From Kribbella pittospori (GTDB lineage Bacteria > Actinomycetota > Actinomycetes > Propionibacteriales > Kribbellaceae), in contig NZ_SJKB01000004.1 in NCBI RefSeq assembly GCF_004331465.1, positions 496,001-560,000 of the forward strand: 64,000 nucleotides of DNA, read 5' to 3'. Below are positions 1-9,729 of the stretch, one piece after another; within the stretch, counting starts at the first letter, position 1; each line of letters starts with the position of its first letter. Below the pieces are notes generated by a model. It searched no databases. It saw only the letters and a program-made list of their open reading frames with translations, and had not been told where the DNA came from. The position numbers were made by a program, and so were the translations under genes.

Positions 1-405
1 TGCGGACGGATTGTCGTTGTAGATCAGCCCGGGGACGGTCAGCTGGCTGTCGGTGACGCGGCCGAGGTCGAGCATCAGTCCGACGGCCAGATCACCCAAC
101 CGCCGCTGGCCGGTGTTGCGCCACCGGAGCTCCAGGTTCAGCCGATCGTCCGCGTCGAAGGAGAGCCGGATCTCGACCGCAACAGGCCCGGTACGGCAGC
201 CGGCCCGATGCTCACCCGGCCGCCGCGAGATCCACCAGCCCTCCCGCTGCATGACGTTGGGCTGCCACGGTCGTCCGGACGAGCACGTGAGCAGCTCGGC
301 GACCGGTCGCTCCAAGTACGGCGTACTGGTGCCCAGGTGGAGGACTACTCCGTCGGAGGTGCGGCGGAGTTCGGCGGTCCGGGGGCCGGACGTGAGGGCT
401 GGCAT
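1..405 (-). CDS. Unrecognised protein, N-terminal part only (runs off the left edge)
   Basis: The first 135 codons are visible and stay open to the window edge. The ATG shares one base with the TGA of the upstream gene (TGATG), so this is the last visible gene of the pectin-utilisation operon and is probably translationally coupled. No signal peptide or membrane segment is seen. The visible part is rich in Trp, Arg and beta-strand-like segments (for example QREGWWISRRPGEH near residues 55-68) and reads like the beta-sandwich start of a carbohydrate-active enzyme. I do not recognise the family. A glycosidase or sugar-binding accessory role is inferred from the neighbours only. Confidence 0.7.
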   Translation of the reverse strand, partial: MPALTSGPRTAELRRTSDGVVLHLGTSTPYLERPVAELLTCSSGRPWQPNVMQREGWWISRRPGEHRAGCRTGPVAVEIRLSFDADDRLNLELRWRNTGQRRLGDLAVGLMLDLGRVTDSQLTVPGLIYNDNPSA

Positions 406-1619
406 CAGGAGGCTCGACGGATCTGGATGGCCTGGTACTGCGTGCCAGGGAGGCGGACGGTGAGGGTGTCGGCAACGGTCTCACGGGTGCTGCGGACAGT
501 GTGGTTCCAGACGTCGAGTACGTCGACCTGGTAGGTGCCGACCGGGAGAGTGAAGGTGCGGTCGGGGAACTGGTGCTCGCCGAGGTACTGCAGGTAGTAG
601 CTGCCAGGTACGGCGAGAGTCGGAGCGTCCCGGTAGTCGTCGATGGGCTCCACTCCGTCGGGCAGCTCGTCGAGAACCTCCCGGAGCAGGCGCAGGCGTT
701 GCGCGACCACACCGGTCGGGCGGGTTCCGCCGGCCGACCACGGTCCGCCGTCGGAGTCGGCGTACCACTCGCCGTGGGTGACGTGGGCGCCTCGGACGGT
801 GCCCTCCCAGATACGGGTGAGCAGCTCCTCCGGTCTGAGGCTGGTGTCTGGCGTGGCGCCGTCTCCCTCGTAGCCGCACGCGTCGACGAGGACGGGCTTG
901 GCGTAGTCGCGGCGGAGGGCCGTGACGCCGCGCAGGTTCTCGAGCGGCACGCTGAGGTGGGTGAACCACGGCGGTCCGGGGTCCACGGCTTCTGGTGCTG
1001 CGTGCACGGAGATCAGGTGGTTGCTGGAGTCGCACTCCGCGATCAGCTCGGCCAGATGGCGCGCGTCCGAGGACGCGTCCAGACACCAACTGACGTTGCG
1101 ATAGGCGGCCAGTCGGTTGACCAGGTGGCGGATCGCCTGCTCTTCGGATGGCAAGAGGATCTCGGCGTCGATGCCTGCTGCGAGGAGGTCGCGGACCTGA
1201 GCCTCGAGGCGCTGCGGGTTGTCGGCGCGCAGTCGGACCCGGGTGAACGGGGAGGCGGCGAGAGCGCGGCCGGCCGCGGCCCAACAGTCGGCCGAGTCGC
1301 CGGTCGGGTGGTCGAACCAGGTGGTGGTGAGGGGGTGGTACGGCGTCCCGTCGGCACGGCGCAGAGTGGTGCCGGACGAGCGGATCGGCCCGGACGTCGT
1401 CGCCGGGGTGCAGGTGAACGCCAGTGGGCCGGCGGTCGGGGCGCCCGGCAGCGCGTAGTGCCAGATGCCTTCCAGCGACGGCATGAAGCGGATGAGCCAA
1501 GGGTCGCCGTCCTGGAAGGACTCCGCGTAGGCAGACTCGCCGGACTCGTGCCGGAACACCGTCGAGACCGGTCCGCCGACCTGCAGCTCGAGCACGCCCC
1601 AGCGTTCAACCTCGGTCAT
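405..1619 (-). CDS. DUF5060/DUF4038-type glycosidase paralogue with degenerate active site
   Basis: This 404-residue cytoplasmic protein aligns along its length with the next gene upstream. It has the same opening (VERWGVLELQ), an N-terminal DUF5060-like beta-sandwich (about residues 1-85), a GH5-like TIM barrel (about 95-330) and a C-terminal beta domain. Where the paralogue has SLSNEYD and VIDEIGYEGN, this protein has CLDASSD and LVDACGYEGD, so both expected catalytic glutamates are absent. The ATG overlaps the upstream TGA by four bases. Context suggests pectin or rhamnogalacturonan oligosaccharide processing, but the protein may be a pseudoenzyme or binding partner. The homology is clear; the activity is doubtful. 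Confidence 0.8.
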   Translation of the reverse strand: MTEVERWGVLELQVGGPVSTVFRHESGESAYAESFQDGDPWLIRFMPSLEGIWHYALPGAPTAGPLAFTCTPATTSGPIRSSGTTLRRADGTPYHPLTTTWFDHPTGDSADCWAAAGRALAASPFTRVRLRADNPQRLEAQVRDLLAAGIDAEILLPSEEQAIRHLVNRLAAYRNVSWCLDASSDARHLAELIAECDSSNHLISVHAAPEAVDPGPPWFTHLSVPLENLRGVTALRRDYAKPVLVDACGYEGDGATPDTSLRPEELLTRIWEGTVRGAHVTHGEWYADSDGGPWSAGGTRPTGVVAQRLRLLREVLDELPDGVEPIDDYRDAPTLAVPGSYYLQYLGEHQFPDRTFTLPVGTYQVDVLDVWNHTVRSTRETVADTLTVRLPGTQYQAIQIRRAS

Positions 1620-3016
1620 CGGGTGCCTCGCAGGACTAGGTAGGGATGAGTGGGGAGCGGGATGCGACAGGAGCCTGAATACGAACCGGCGACAGGAGTG
1701 ATGGTCAGCGCCCGCGTGTCGATCAGGTCGAAGCGGAAGGGATCACCTGGCGGAAGATCCAGCTCAACGGCCGACGGTTGACGGTCGCCCAGGTACTGCA
1801 GGACACACCGAGAGGCATCCACCTCGCCGTCACCCAGCCGCGGCAGCTCGGCGAACACCGAGCGCAGGAAGGCGATCCGCGCCGGACTCTCGCCGTACAG
1901 CCGACCGCCGACCGAGATCCACGCCCGCGTCTCGCGATCGACGAACGATTCGCCGTGACCGACGTACCCACCCAATGACATGCCCTGCCAGAAGCGATGC
2001 ACCATCTCGTCCGCGGTGAGATTGCCCCACCGACGCCCGGCGTTCCCCTCGTAGCCGATCTCGTCGATCACCACCGGCTTCAGGCACGCGCGCCACGCGG
2101 CGACCTCCGCCCCATCCCAGTGCTGCACGCTCTGGTGGGTGATGCACGGCTTGCCGAAGTCGTACGGCGTGAAGACCTCGTACATCTTGGTCCCGTTGTG
2201 GATCGACCGCAGCCGCTGGTACGGGTCGTACCGCTGCACCAGTTGCAGCAATCGATCCCAGTCCGCGATCGTCTTCTCCCGGTTGAAGTCGTACTCGTTC
2301 GACAGCGACCACCAGACATTCCGGTACGCCGCCAGCCGCGCGACCACATACCGCAGGTACGCCGCATCCTCGGCAGCCGTCATCCGGTCGAACCCCCAGA
2401 CCCCTCGGTCGTAGGGGTGGAACAAGATCAGATCAGCCTGGATGCCCAAGGCAAGCAGGTCGGCCACCCGAGCCTCGAATTCCCGGAAGAACGACGGATC
2501 GAACCGGCTGACGTCGACCGACCCCGGCGTGGACCCCGCGAACGGCGTCCGCTCCGGGCGCATGCCGTCGGTCGGCAGCAGACACATCCGCACCTTGTCG
2601 AAAGGTGCCGACCGCAACGATGCGAGCGTCAGCTCCTGCAGGTCCTTGGACTGGTACGTCCAGTGGTAGCAGGTGGTCCCGATGCAGTCGTACCGGCTGC
2701 CGTCGGCGTACGCGAAGTGATGTGCGCCGCGCACCCCGACCGGCCCGTGGTTGCCCGGGCCGGGCGGGATGCACAGCAAGGTACCGCGATGACCGTCGAG
2801 CTCGGGTGCGGAGCTGCTCGTGAGGTACGACCACTCCCCTTCCCGGTCCGGGCTGAACCGCGCCCGGTACACCCCGTCGCCGTCGTAGAAGCCGTCCACC
2901 GTCAGCACCCGGTTCCGGTACCGATAGGCGACCCGGAACTCGACGTCGGCGAACGGGTTCCCGTCGGCCGGCCCGGTCAGGGTGAGCTCGTGCACTCCCC
3001 ACCGCTCCACAGTCAT
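1616..3016 (-). CDS. DUF5060/DUF4038/DUF5605-type glycoside hydrolase
   Basis: This 466-residue protein has no signal peptide, so it probably acts on imported oligosaccharides. Domains in order: DUF5060-like beta-sandwich (about 1-85), TIM barrel of the DUF4038/apiosidase-like group (about 95-370), and a C-terminal DUF5605-like beta domain. Putative catalytic residues are the Glu in WWSLSNEYD (acid/base) and the Glu in VVIDEIGYEGN (nucleophile), as in clan GH-A. I chose the ATG at 3016 because it overlaps the upstream TGA as ATGA. The reading frame stays open further upstream, but that part lies antisense to nothing and simply shadows the neighbouring gene in another frame. The exact substrate is unknown; the locus suggests a pectin side-chain sugar. 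Confidence 0.87.
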   Translation of the reverse strand: MTVERWGVHELTLTGPADGNPFADVEFRVAYRYRNRVLTVDGFYDGDGVYRARFSPDREGEWSYLTSSSAPELDGHRGTLLCIPPGPGNHGPVGVRGAHHFAYADGSRYDCIGTTCYHWTYQSKDLQELTLASLRSAPFDKVRMCLLPTDGMRPERTPFAGSTPGSVDVSRFDPSFFREFEARVADLLALGIQADLILFHPYDRGVWGFDRMTAAEDAAYLRYVVARLAAYRNVWWSLSNEYDFNREKTIADWDRLLQLVQRYDPYQRLRSIHNGTKMYEVFTPYDFGKPCITHQSVQHWDGAEVAAWRACLKPVVIDEIGYEGNAGRRWGNLTADEMVHRFWQGMSLGGYVGHGESFVDRETRAWISVGGRLYGESPARIAFLRSVFAELPRLGDGEVDASRCVLQYLGDRQPSAVELDLPPGDPFRFDLIDTRALTITPVAGSYSGSCRIPLPTHPYLVLRGTR

Positions 3017-4080
3017 GGCAGTCGGTCTCCCGCCTCGATCCATTCGGGCGTCAGGATCACGTGCTTGATGGTCTTGCGCAGATACGAGTACGCGACGTGC
3101 AGCCGCCCGTCGCGGGTCTGCAGCAGCGTCGGATACGAGTAGCCGAACTCGCTGTCGCGGTACTCCTCGTCCTGCACCTGCAGGTTCCGCCAGTACGGCC
3201 AGGACGCGCCATCGTCCTCGGACAGCGCCAGTGTCAGCGGAGTCCGCAACGTCTTCCGCCGCACGCCGCCCTTCCCGTCGGGCACCCAGCGGAACTGGTC
3301 CCGCTCGGCCGACGAGTCGTTGAACACGAGCACGAGCCGGCCGTCGGCCAACCGCAGCACCTGGATCGCCGAGTTGTTGTTCGGCAACGCAGTGCGCTCC
3401 GGCGCCGACCACGTCCGGCCGCTGTCCTTCGACACGGACCGGTGGATCCGGTCCGCCGCACGACTCCTGAAGTACCCGAGCAGCTCGCCCGGCGCGACCT
3501 CAACCGCACTCAGCTGCACTTGCCCGATCGCGTCCGGCAAATCGATCCGCGTCCAACTCACACCCTGGTCTGAGCTCAGCAGGACAACCGTGGTCTCCGC
3601 GGACTTGTCGCAGTCGTACGCCGGCAGCAACCAGTCACCGTTGCTCAGCACAACGATCGGGTTGCGGACGAAGCTGCCCGGGCGGTCGAACAGAACGTCG
3701 CTCGGGACCCAGGTCAGCCCGCCGTCACGCGAGACGCGGCGCAGCACGCGCGAGGTGGACTGATCGTGCGGCTCGTTCGAGGTGTGTAACAGCCACACCT
3801 CCCCGGACGGCGCCACGAACAGCACCGGGTTCTGTTCGGAGCGGTCCGGGTCCGCGGACATCGGCACGGGCACCGTCCAGGTGTCCGAGCCGGCGGGGAG
3901 CCGGGACAGGACGATCCTGGTCTCCGCCTCCCCCTCCTTCGGCCCGTTGAACCAAGCACACAACAGATCGCCGGCCGCAGTCTCGACCAGGGTCGCCGCG
4001 TGACTGTCGCCCTGGTGCAGCGTCGGCAGCAGCGCGACGCCGTCCCGGAGACGACCGTCGAAGCGTGGATCGATCACCAT
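3013..4080 (-). CDS. BNR-repeat sialidase-superfamily exo-glycosidase
   Basis: A 355-residue protein built as a six-bladed beta-propeller of the BNR/sialidase superfamily. Asp-box-like repeats are visible (SRDGGLTW near the middle, SSDQGVSW, SKDSGRTW, SEDDGASW). It lacks a signal peptide. Many such proteins in pectin loci are not true sialidases but act on unsaturated or rhamnogalacturonan-derived oligosaccharides; this is inference from context. The start codon lies inside the 3' end of the upstream solute-binding-protein gene (7-base overlap), and its TGA overlaps the next ATG, so it is embedded in the operon. Confidence 0.85.
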   Translation of the reverse strand: MVIDPRFDGRLRDGVALLPTLHQGDSHAATLVETAAGDLLCAWFNGPKEGEAETRIVLSRLPAGSDTWTVPVPMSADPDRSEQNPVLFVAPSGEVWLLHTSNEPHDQSTSRVLRRVSRDGGLTWVPSDVLFDRPGSFVRNPIVVLSNGDWLLPAYDCDKSAETTVVLLSSDQGVSWTRIDLPDAIGQVQLSAVEVAPGELLGYFRSRAADRIHRSVSKDSGRTWSAPERTALPNNNSAIQVLRLADGRLVLVFNDSSAERDQFRWVPDGKGGVRRKTLRTPLTLALSEDDGASWPYWRNLQVQDEEYRDSEFGYSYPTLLQTRDGRLHVAYSYLRKTIKHVILTPEWIEAGDRLP

Positions 4081-5603
4081 GTGAATCCTGCGGCGACCTG
4101 CGCCTTGATGTAGTTGGGGATGTCCTGCTGCTCGGCCACCTGCAGCGCCGAATCGACATCCATCCCGTCGATCAGCACGTGCTGCCGGAACACCTTGTAG
4201 AGCGGGATGTCCCAGTACTCGGTGTTCTGGTAGTTCTTGACCACCGCGTTGTCACCCCAGTACACGCCCGACGTGTCGATCCCCTGCAGCTCCGGAATCG
4301 CCGTACCGAACGCGTTCACGACCGCATCCGTCTGCAGCACTGCCTTCACGCCGTACGACGAGAGCCGGGTCTGAGCCTCCTCCGACACCAGGTACTTGAG
4401 GATGTCGAGGGACTCGGCCTGATGCTGCGACTGCGGCGGGATGTACGCCGCCCTGGCGTTCGGCTGGTAGATCGCGGTCGAGCCGCGCGACAGCACCGGC
4501 ATCGAGGTGACGCCGATGCTCACGCTCTTGGCCCATTCGGCGTAGTCGGCCGCGTCGTCCTCCTCGACGTACAGCGAGCTGAGTGCGTAGGCGTTCAGCT
4601 TCGACAGCGTGTTGACCGCCATCGCCAGGTGGCCAGGGAAGCTCATGTCGCCCTTGAAGAAGTCGTCCACCGTGGTGAAGCCGTTGCCCGGCAGCATCAG
4701 GAAGCGGTGCATGTTGTCGGCGACCCGCTTCCACTCCGTGGTGGTCAGGCTCACCTTGATGTCCTCCGGCGCCGGCTGCTCACTGTCGCCGGGCACGAAC
4801 GGGTACAGACCGAGCTGGTTCAGCGCCAGGTAGTTGTCCGGGTGCTGCATGAAGCCCTTGTAGTGGTGGATCCCGTCCTGCGTAGTCAGTCGCTTGGCGA
4901 TCTTGTAGATCTCGTCGTACGTCGACCCGGTCCGCGGGTAGCGGACGCCGAACTTGTCGAAGATCTGCTTGTTGTAGAGCAGCACGTGCTCGTCGATGAA
5001 CAGCGGTACGCCGTACAGGCCACCGTCGGAGCGTGACTTCACCAGCTCGACCGAACCGAGGTTCAGCGCGGACAGGTCGATCCCGGCCTGCTGCACCATC
5101 GAGGTCATGTCCTGGACCCAGCCGAGCGGCTCCAGGTCGCGGTCGATCCGGGTCCGCGGGTCGTCGATGATCAGGTCCGGCACCCGGCCGGCCTTGGCGA
5201 TGTCCTCGTAGCGGATCGGGTAGTCCCAGGTGGCGTACTTGAGCTTCACATCCGGGAACTTGGCCCGGATCGCGTCGCCGAAGACAGCGTCGAAGTACCG
5301 GGTCGCCTCGCGGCCGTCGTCGTCGCCACCGAGTTCGAACGGCTTGAAGTTGACCGCGAAGACGAAGACCTCGTCGTCGTCGACGGAGAACGGCTTGCCG
5401 TACTTGTTCGGGATCTCGACGGTGCCGGCCGCGGACCGGGCGCCGGCGCGCGGGGTGGCGGTGGTCGAACTAGCTGCCGCCGGGGCCGCCTGGAGTGCGC
5501 CGCCGAGGGCGGCGAGACCGCCGATCAGGGCGGTGTTCCGGACGAACCCGCGCCGCGACAACCCGGGGGTCTTGTCCTCGGGAGTGTTCTGAGTGTCGGA
5601 CAT
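4074..5603 (-). CDS. Tat-exported extracellular solute-binding protein (sugar family 1-like)
   Basis: This 509-residue protein begins with a Tat signal (SRRGFVRNT at about residues 15-23, a hydrophobic stretch, then an Ala-rich cleavage region near 45). No lipobox Cys follows, so it may be released or held in another way. The body has the look of family 1 sugar-binding proteins (for example YGVPLFIDEHVLLYNK and YLVSEEAQTRLSSYG). I chose the ATG at 5603 because the signal starts there; the longer frame shadows the upstream gene. No family 1-type permeases are present, and the only importer in the locus is of the Opp/Dpp kind. It may use permeases encoded elsewhere or a shared ATPase. Confidence 0.85.
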   Translation of the reverse strand: MSDTQNTPEDKTPGLSRRGFVRNTALIGGLAALGGALQAAPAAASSTTATPRAGARSAAGTVEIPNKYGKPFSVDDDEVFVFAVNFKPFELGGDDDGREATRYFDAVFGDAIRAKFPDVKLKYATWDYPIRYEDIAKAGRVPDLIIDDPRTRIDRDLEPLGWVQDMTSMVQQAGIDLSALNLGSVELVKSRSDGGLYGVPLFIDEHVLLYNKQIFDKFGVRYPRTGSTYDEIYKIAKRLTTQDGIHHYKGFMQHPDNYLALNQLGLYPFVPGDSEQPAPEDIKVSLTTTEWKRVADNMHRFLMLPGNGFTTVDDFFKGDMSFPGHLAMAVNTLSKLNAYALSSLYVEEDDAADYAEWAKSVSIGVTSMPVLSRGSTAIYQPNARAAYIPPQSQHQAESLDILKYLVSEEAQTRLSSYGVKAVLQTDAVVNAFGTAIPELQGIDTSGVYWGDNAVVKNYQNTEYWDIPLYKVFRQHVLIDGMDVDSALQVAEQQDIPNYIKAQVAAGFTW

Positions 5604-5614
5604 GGTGAGCCTTT

Positions 5615-6622
5615 CTAAGGGGCGGTGGCGTCCGCGAGGACGCCCTTCAGCTCCAGCTGTTCGGCGAGGTGACAGGCGACCCGCCGGCCGCCGACCTCGC
5701 GCAGCTGAGGTACTTCGGTGCGGCACCGGGCTTCGGCGTACCCGCACCGTGGATGGAACGGACAGCCGGCCGGCACCTTGGACGGATCCGCGATCTCGCC
5801 GCGCAGGACGATCCGCGATCGCTGTCCGCGCGAGGCCGGATCGGGATCCGGGACGGCGCTCAGCAGCGCCTCGGTGTAGGGATGCAGGGGCTTGGTGTAG
5901 AGCTCTTCGGTCGAGGCGCTCTCGACGAGCTTGCCGACGTACATCACCGCGACGTCGTCGGCGACGTGCTCGACGATGCCGAGGTCGTGGGAGACGAACA
6001 GGTAGGTGAGGCCGGACTCTTCCTGCAGGTCCTTCAGCAGGTTGAGGATCTGGGCCCGGACCGACACGTCGAGCGCGCTGACCGCCTCGTCCGCGACCAC
6101 CAGCCGGGGGTCGGTCGCCAGTGCTCGAGCGATCACCACACGCTGCCGCTCACCGCCGCTGAAGGCATGCGGGTACCGGTGCGCGTACTCCGCTCGCAGC
6201 CCGACTCGACGCAGCAGAGCGCCGACCTTGTCGTCGATCTCGTCGCGATTGCCGCCGCCATGCACTCGCAGTGGCTCGGCGATGATGTCGCGCAAGGTCT
6301 TGCGCGGATTGAGTGAGGAGTGCGGGTCCTGGAAGATGAGCCGCACCTGCGCGCGGTACGGCTTCAGTTGCTTCTCGGAGAGCGGTGCCAGATCGACGCC
6401 GTCGAACATGATGCTGCCCGACGTCGGTTCGTAGGCGCGCACGATGCAGCGTCCGAGCGTGGTCTTCCCGCAGCCCGACTCGCCCACCAGACCGAGCGTC
6501 CGGCCGGCCTTGATCGACAGGTCGACACCGTCGACCGCCTTCACCACGCCGCGGTTCCCGCCGAAGAACCCGCTCTGCAGCGGGAAATGCATGGTCAGGC
6601 CCTCAGTGGTCAACAGATTCAT
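5615..6622 (-). CDS. Oligopeptide/oligosaccharide ABC transporter ATP-binding protein (DppF/OppF-like)
   Basis: A 335-residue ATPase that, with its DppD-like neighbour, energises the importer in this operon. Visible motifs are Walker [10 protein letters not shown] (about residues 44-52), signature SGGERQR, Walker [13 protein letters not shown], and the C-terminal oligopeptide-transporter extension with CPFHPRC. The ATG at 6622 overlaps the TGA of the upstream ATPase gene by four bases. Transporters of this class import peptides or, in plant-polysaccharide loci, oligosaccharides. The flanking pectate lyase and glycosidases favour pectin fragments, which is inference. Confidence 0.93.
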   Translation of the reverse strand: MNLLTTEGLTMHFPLQSGFFGGNRGVVKAVDGVDLSIKAGRTLGLVGESGCGKTTLGRCIVRAYEPTSGSIMFDGVDLAPLSEKQLKPYRAQVRLIFQDPHSSLNPRKTLRDIIAEPLRVHGGGNRDEIDDKVGALLRRVGLRAEYAHRYPHAFSGGERQRVVIARALATDPRLVVADEAVSALDVSVRAQILNLLKDLQEESGLTYLFVSHDLGIVEHVADDVAVMYVGKLVESASTEELYTKPLHPYTEALLSAVPDPDPASRGQRSRIVLRGEIADPSKVPAGCPFHPRCGYAEARCRTEVPQLREVGGRRVACHLAEQLELKGVLADATAP

Positions 6623-7620
6623 CGCTCCCCCTCGCCGTACAGCAGGCAGGCGACGTCGATGTCGTCGGTCCGTACCCGAACCGGCACGATCTCGTCGCAC
6701 TTGCCGGCCATGAACGCATCGCAGCGCGGATGGAACCGGCATCCCGACGGCCGTTCGTACGGCGGCGGCACACTCCCCCGCACGGCGGCCAGCCGGTCCT
6801 GACCGCGTTGCCCGAGCCGCGGCACCGAGCGCACGAGCGCCTGGGTGTACGGATGCTTGGGCTTGGTGAGCACCGAGGTCGCCGGACCGTGCTCGACGAC
6901 CTCGCCGAGATACATCACCGCGACCTCGTCGGCGACCTGTGCAGCGACACCCAGGTCGTGCGTGATCAGCATGATCGCCATGCCGAACTCCTCCTGCAGA
7001 TCCTGCAGCAGGTCGAGGATCTGGGCCTGCGTGGTCACATCGAGCGCGGTGGTCGGCTCGTCCGCGATCAGCAGCCGCGGCCGGCACGACAACGCCATCG
7101 CGATCATCGCGCGCTGCCGCATGCCACCGCTGAGCTCGAACGGGTACGAGTCGACCCGGCGGTTCGGGTCCGGGATGCCGACCCGGCCGAGGAACTCGAT
7201 CGCTCGTTCGCGGGCGACGGCCTTGCTGACGTTCTCGTGCAGCCGGATCGCCTCGACGATCTGGTCGCCGATGGTGTGCACCAGGCTGAGCGATGCCATC
7301 GGCTCCTGGAACACCATCGCGATGTCGGCCCACCGCACCTGCCGCAGCCGCCTGTCCTTCGCGGCCAGCAGGTCCTCCGGGTCGCCGGCGGACTCGTCGC
7401 CGTACAGCAGCACCTCGCCGCCGACGATCCGGGCCGGGCGTTCCACGAGCCGGAGGATCGACCGTGCGGTGACGCTCTTGCCGCAGCCCGATTCACCGAC
7501 CACGGCGAGCGTGCGACCGCGGCTCACGGTCAGGTCGACACCGTCGACGGCCTTGACCACACCGTCCTCCAGCTCGAAGTGAGTCCTGAGGTCGCGGACT
7601 TCCAGCAAAGGCATAGCCAT
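6619..7620 (-). CDS. Oligopeptide/oligosaccharide ABC transporter ATP-binding protein (DppD/OppD-like)
   Basis: A 333-residue ATPase paired with the DppF-like protein downstream. Motifs seen are Walker [10 protein letters not shown] (about residues 39-47), signature SGGMRQR, Walker [13 protein letters not shown] and the H-loop region LITHDLG. The C-terminal tail carries CRFHPRC, as in OppD/DppD proteins. A Shine-Dalgarno-like GGAGGA precedes the ATG at 7620. It is spaced 10 bases from the upstream permease stop and overlaps the downstream ATPase start, consistent with one polycistronic importer unit. Confidence 0.93.
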   Translation of the reverse strand: MAMPLLEVRDLRTHFELEDGVVKAVDGVDLTVSRGRTLAVVGESGCGKSVTARSILRLVERPARIVGGEVLLYGDESAGDPEDLLAAKDRRLRQVRWADIAMVFQEPMASLSLVHTIGDQIVEAIRLHENVSKAVARERAIEFLGRVGIPDPNRRVDSYPFELSGGMRQRAMIAMALSCRPRLLIADEPTTALDVTTQAQILDLLQDLQEEFGMAIMLITHDLGVAAQVADEVAVMYLGEVVEHGPATSVLTKPKHPYTQALVRSVPRLGQRGQDRLAAVRGSVPPPYERPSGCRFHPRCDAFMAGKCDEIVPVRVRTDDIDVACLLYGEGER

Positions 7621-7630
7621 CGGAGTCCTC

Positions 7631-8725
7631 CTACTTGTAGGGATCCGCGGCGTCGCGGAGACCGTCGCCGACGAAGTTCATGGCCAGTACGACGACCACG
7701 ACCGCGAGGCCCGGGGTCAGCAGCCAGGGGGCGGTGGCGACGGCCCGGATGTTCTGCGCGCCCTCGAGCAGAACACCCCAGCTCACCGCCGGCGGCTGCA
7801 GACCGAGGCCGAGGAACGACAGGCTGGTCTCGCCGAGGATCATCCGGGGCACCGCCATCGACACCGACGCGATGATGTGGCTGGCGAACGACGGCACCAT
7901 GTGGCCGAAGATGATCCCGCCGCGACCGACACCGTCCAGCCGCGCCGCCATCACGAAGTCCTCCTCGCGCAGGCTGAGGAACCGGCCGCGCACGTCGCGT
8001 GCCAATCCGGTCCAGCCGATCAGCGAGAGGATCACCGTGATCGCGAAGTACCGGGTCAGCGGTCCCCAACTGCCTGGCAGGGCGGCCGACAAGGCCATCC
8101 ACAGCGGCAGCGTCGGGATCGACATGATGAACTCGATGACCCGCTGGATCGCGTTGTCGACCCGGCCGCCCAGGTACCCGGAGATGCCGCCGATCAGCAT
8201 GCCGAGCAGGAAGCTGGCGAACACCCCGACCAGGCCGATCGACAGCGAGACCCTCGCCCCGAGAATCAGCCGGGACAGCAGATCCCGGCCGGACTGGTCG
8301 GCACCGAGCAGGAAGAAGGGTTCGTTCGCGTTGGTCGGACCGATCAAGTGGATGTCGGACGGGATCACCCCGAGGACTTTGTACTTGTCGCCGTGCACGA
8401 AGAACCCGACGTCGATGATCTTGGACTTGTCGACGGTGAAGGTCTGCTCGAACGTCTCGTCGTTGCGCGTGGATGAGAAGCCGTAGACGAACAGGCCGTG
8501 CTCGGTCGACACGTTCAGCCGCTGCGGCGGTGCGTACGGCAGGGATGTGTGGGCGGTGTCGCTGCCGGACGGCGCGAAGAACCCCCCGAAAGCCGCGACG
8601 AAGTAGATCGGGACCAGGACGATCAGACCGATCAGCGCCAGTTTGTGCCGGCGGAACTGCCGCCACATCAACCGCCACTGCGTCTGCGAGACCGTGGTCT
8701 GCTGGGCAGCGTTCTGCTGGAGCAT
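7631..8725 (-). CDS. ABC transporter permease, OppC/DppC-like
   Basis: A 364-residue inner-membrane permease. An N-terminal OppC-type segment precedes a first membrane helix at about residues 29-50 (LALIGLIVLVPIYFVAAFGG). A long external loop follows, then about five helices with the EAA-like motif region near GLARDVRGRFLSLREEDFV. I chose the ATG at 8725, just after the stop of the partner permease; longer frames run through that gene. It forms the transmembrane channel with the OppB-like protein. The loop between helices 1 and 2 is long (about 110 residues), which is larger than in typical OppC proteins. Confidence 0.92.
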   Translation of the reverse strand: MLQQNAAQQTTVSQTQWRLMWRQFRRHKLALIGLIVLVPIYFVAAFGGFFAPSGSDTAHTSLPYAPPQRLNVSTEHGLFVYGFSSTRNDETFEQTFTVDKSKIIDVGFFVHGDKYKVLGVIPSDIHLIGPTNANEPFFLLGADQSGRDLLSRLILGARVSLSIGLVGVFASFLLGMLIGGISGYLGGRVDNAIQRVIEFIMSIPTLPLWMALSAALPGSWGPLTRYFAITVILSLIGWTGLARDVRGRFLSLREEDFVMAARLDGVGRGGIIFGHMVPSFASHIIASVSMAVPRMILGETSLSFLGLGLQPPAVSWGVLLEGAQNIRAVATAPWLLTPGLAVVVVVLAMNFVGDGLRDAADPYK

Positions 8726-8730
8726 CCGGC

Positions 8731-9729
8731 CTATCCCTTCTGGAACCGGGCGCGGATCCGCGGATCCCACCAGGCCAGTGCGAGGTCGCTGAGCATCGTG
8801 CCGATCACCGTCAGCGTGCTGAGGATCAGCACGAAGCTGCCGACCAGGTACATGTCCTGGCTCTTCACCGCACCGAGCAGCAGCGGACCGCTGGTCGGCA
8901 GGCTCATCACGACCGACACGATCGTCTCGCCGCTGATCAGGCCCGGCAGCAACCAGCCGACCGTGCTGAAGAACGGGCTGAGCGACATCCGGACCGGGTA
9001 CTTGAGCAGGAGCTTCCACTCCGGCAGCCCCTTGGCCCGCGCGGTCGCGACGTACGGCTTGTGCAACTCGTCGAGCAGGTTGGCCCGGGTGATCCGGATC
9101 AGCCCCGCGGTGCCGGCCACGCCGACCACGACGATCGGGATCCACAGGTGCGAGACCAGGTCGAGCAACTTGCCCAGGTTCCACGCGGCATCGGCGTACT
9201 CCGGTGAGAACAGTCCGCCGACGCTCTGGCCGAAGTACCGGAATCCGACGTACATCATCACCAGCGCGAGCATGAACTCCGGCACAGCCATCCCGATGAA
9301 GCCGAGGAACGACGCGACGTAGTCGCCAGGCGAGTACTGCCGCAGGGCGCTGTAGATGCCGATCGGGAACGCGATCGCCCAGACGAACAACAGGCTCGCG
9401 ATCGACAGCACCATCGACAACAGCACCCGGTTGCCGATCAGGCTGGCCACTGACTGGTTCCAGGCGAACGACTGGCCGAGGTCACCGTGCAGCACGACGC
9501 CGGAGATCCAGGTCAGGTACTGGACCAGGAACGGCTTGTCCAGCCCGTAGTGCCGCTTGAGCTCGGCGATCTGTGAGTCCGGGATGTCCTGGCCGCGGGC
9601 CTCGGCGTTGGCGATCACCGTCGAGGTGTAGTCGCCCGGCGGCAGCTTGATGACGACGAACGTGACGAAGGAGATGGCCGCCAGCGTCACCGCCATCCAC
9701 AGCAGCCGCCGGACGAGGAAGCGCAGCAT
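8731..9729 (-). CDS. ABC transporter permease, OppB/DppB-like
   Basis: A 332-residue permease starting LRFLVRRLLWMAVTLAAISF, the typical OppB/DppB opening, with about six membrane helices and the motif region ITRANLLDELHKPYVATARA, which contacts the ATPases. Its ATG shares one base with the TAA of the preceding solute-binding-protein gene (TAATG), so the two are tightly coupled. The longer frame upstream is a shadow of that gene. Role: one half of the importer channel, with the OppC-like product as partner. Confidence 0.93.
   Translation of the reverse strand: MLRFLVRRLLWMAVTLAAISFVTFVVIKLPPGDYTSTVIANAEARGQDIPDSQIAELKRHYGLDKPFLVQYLTWISGVVLHGDLGQSFAWNQSVASLIGNRVLLSMVLSIASLLFVWAIAFPIGIYSALRQYSPGDYVASFLGFIGMAVPEFMLALVMMYVGFRYFGQSVGGLFSPEYADAAWNLGKLLDLVSHLWIPIVVVGVAGTAGLIRITRANLLDELHKPYVATARAKGLPEWKLLLKYPVRMSLSPFFSTVGWLLPGLISGETIVSVVMSLPTSGPLLLGAVKSQDMYLVGSFVLILSTLTVIGTMLSDLALAWWDPRIRARFQKG

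Noticed and set aside
3017..3412. N-terminal extension of the DUF5060 glycosidase
   Set aside because: The open frame upstream of the ATG at 3016 lies inside the BNR-propeller gene in another frame and lacks family resemblance; the ATGA overlap marks the true start.
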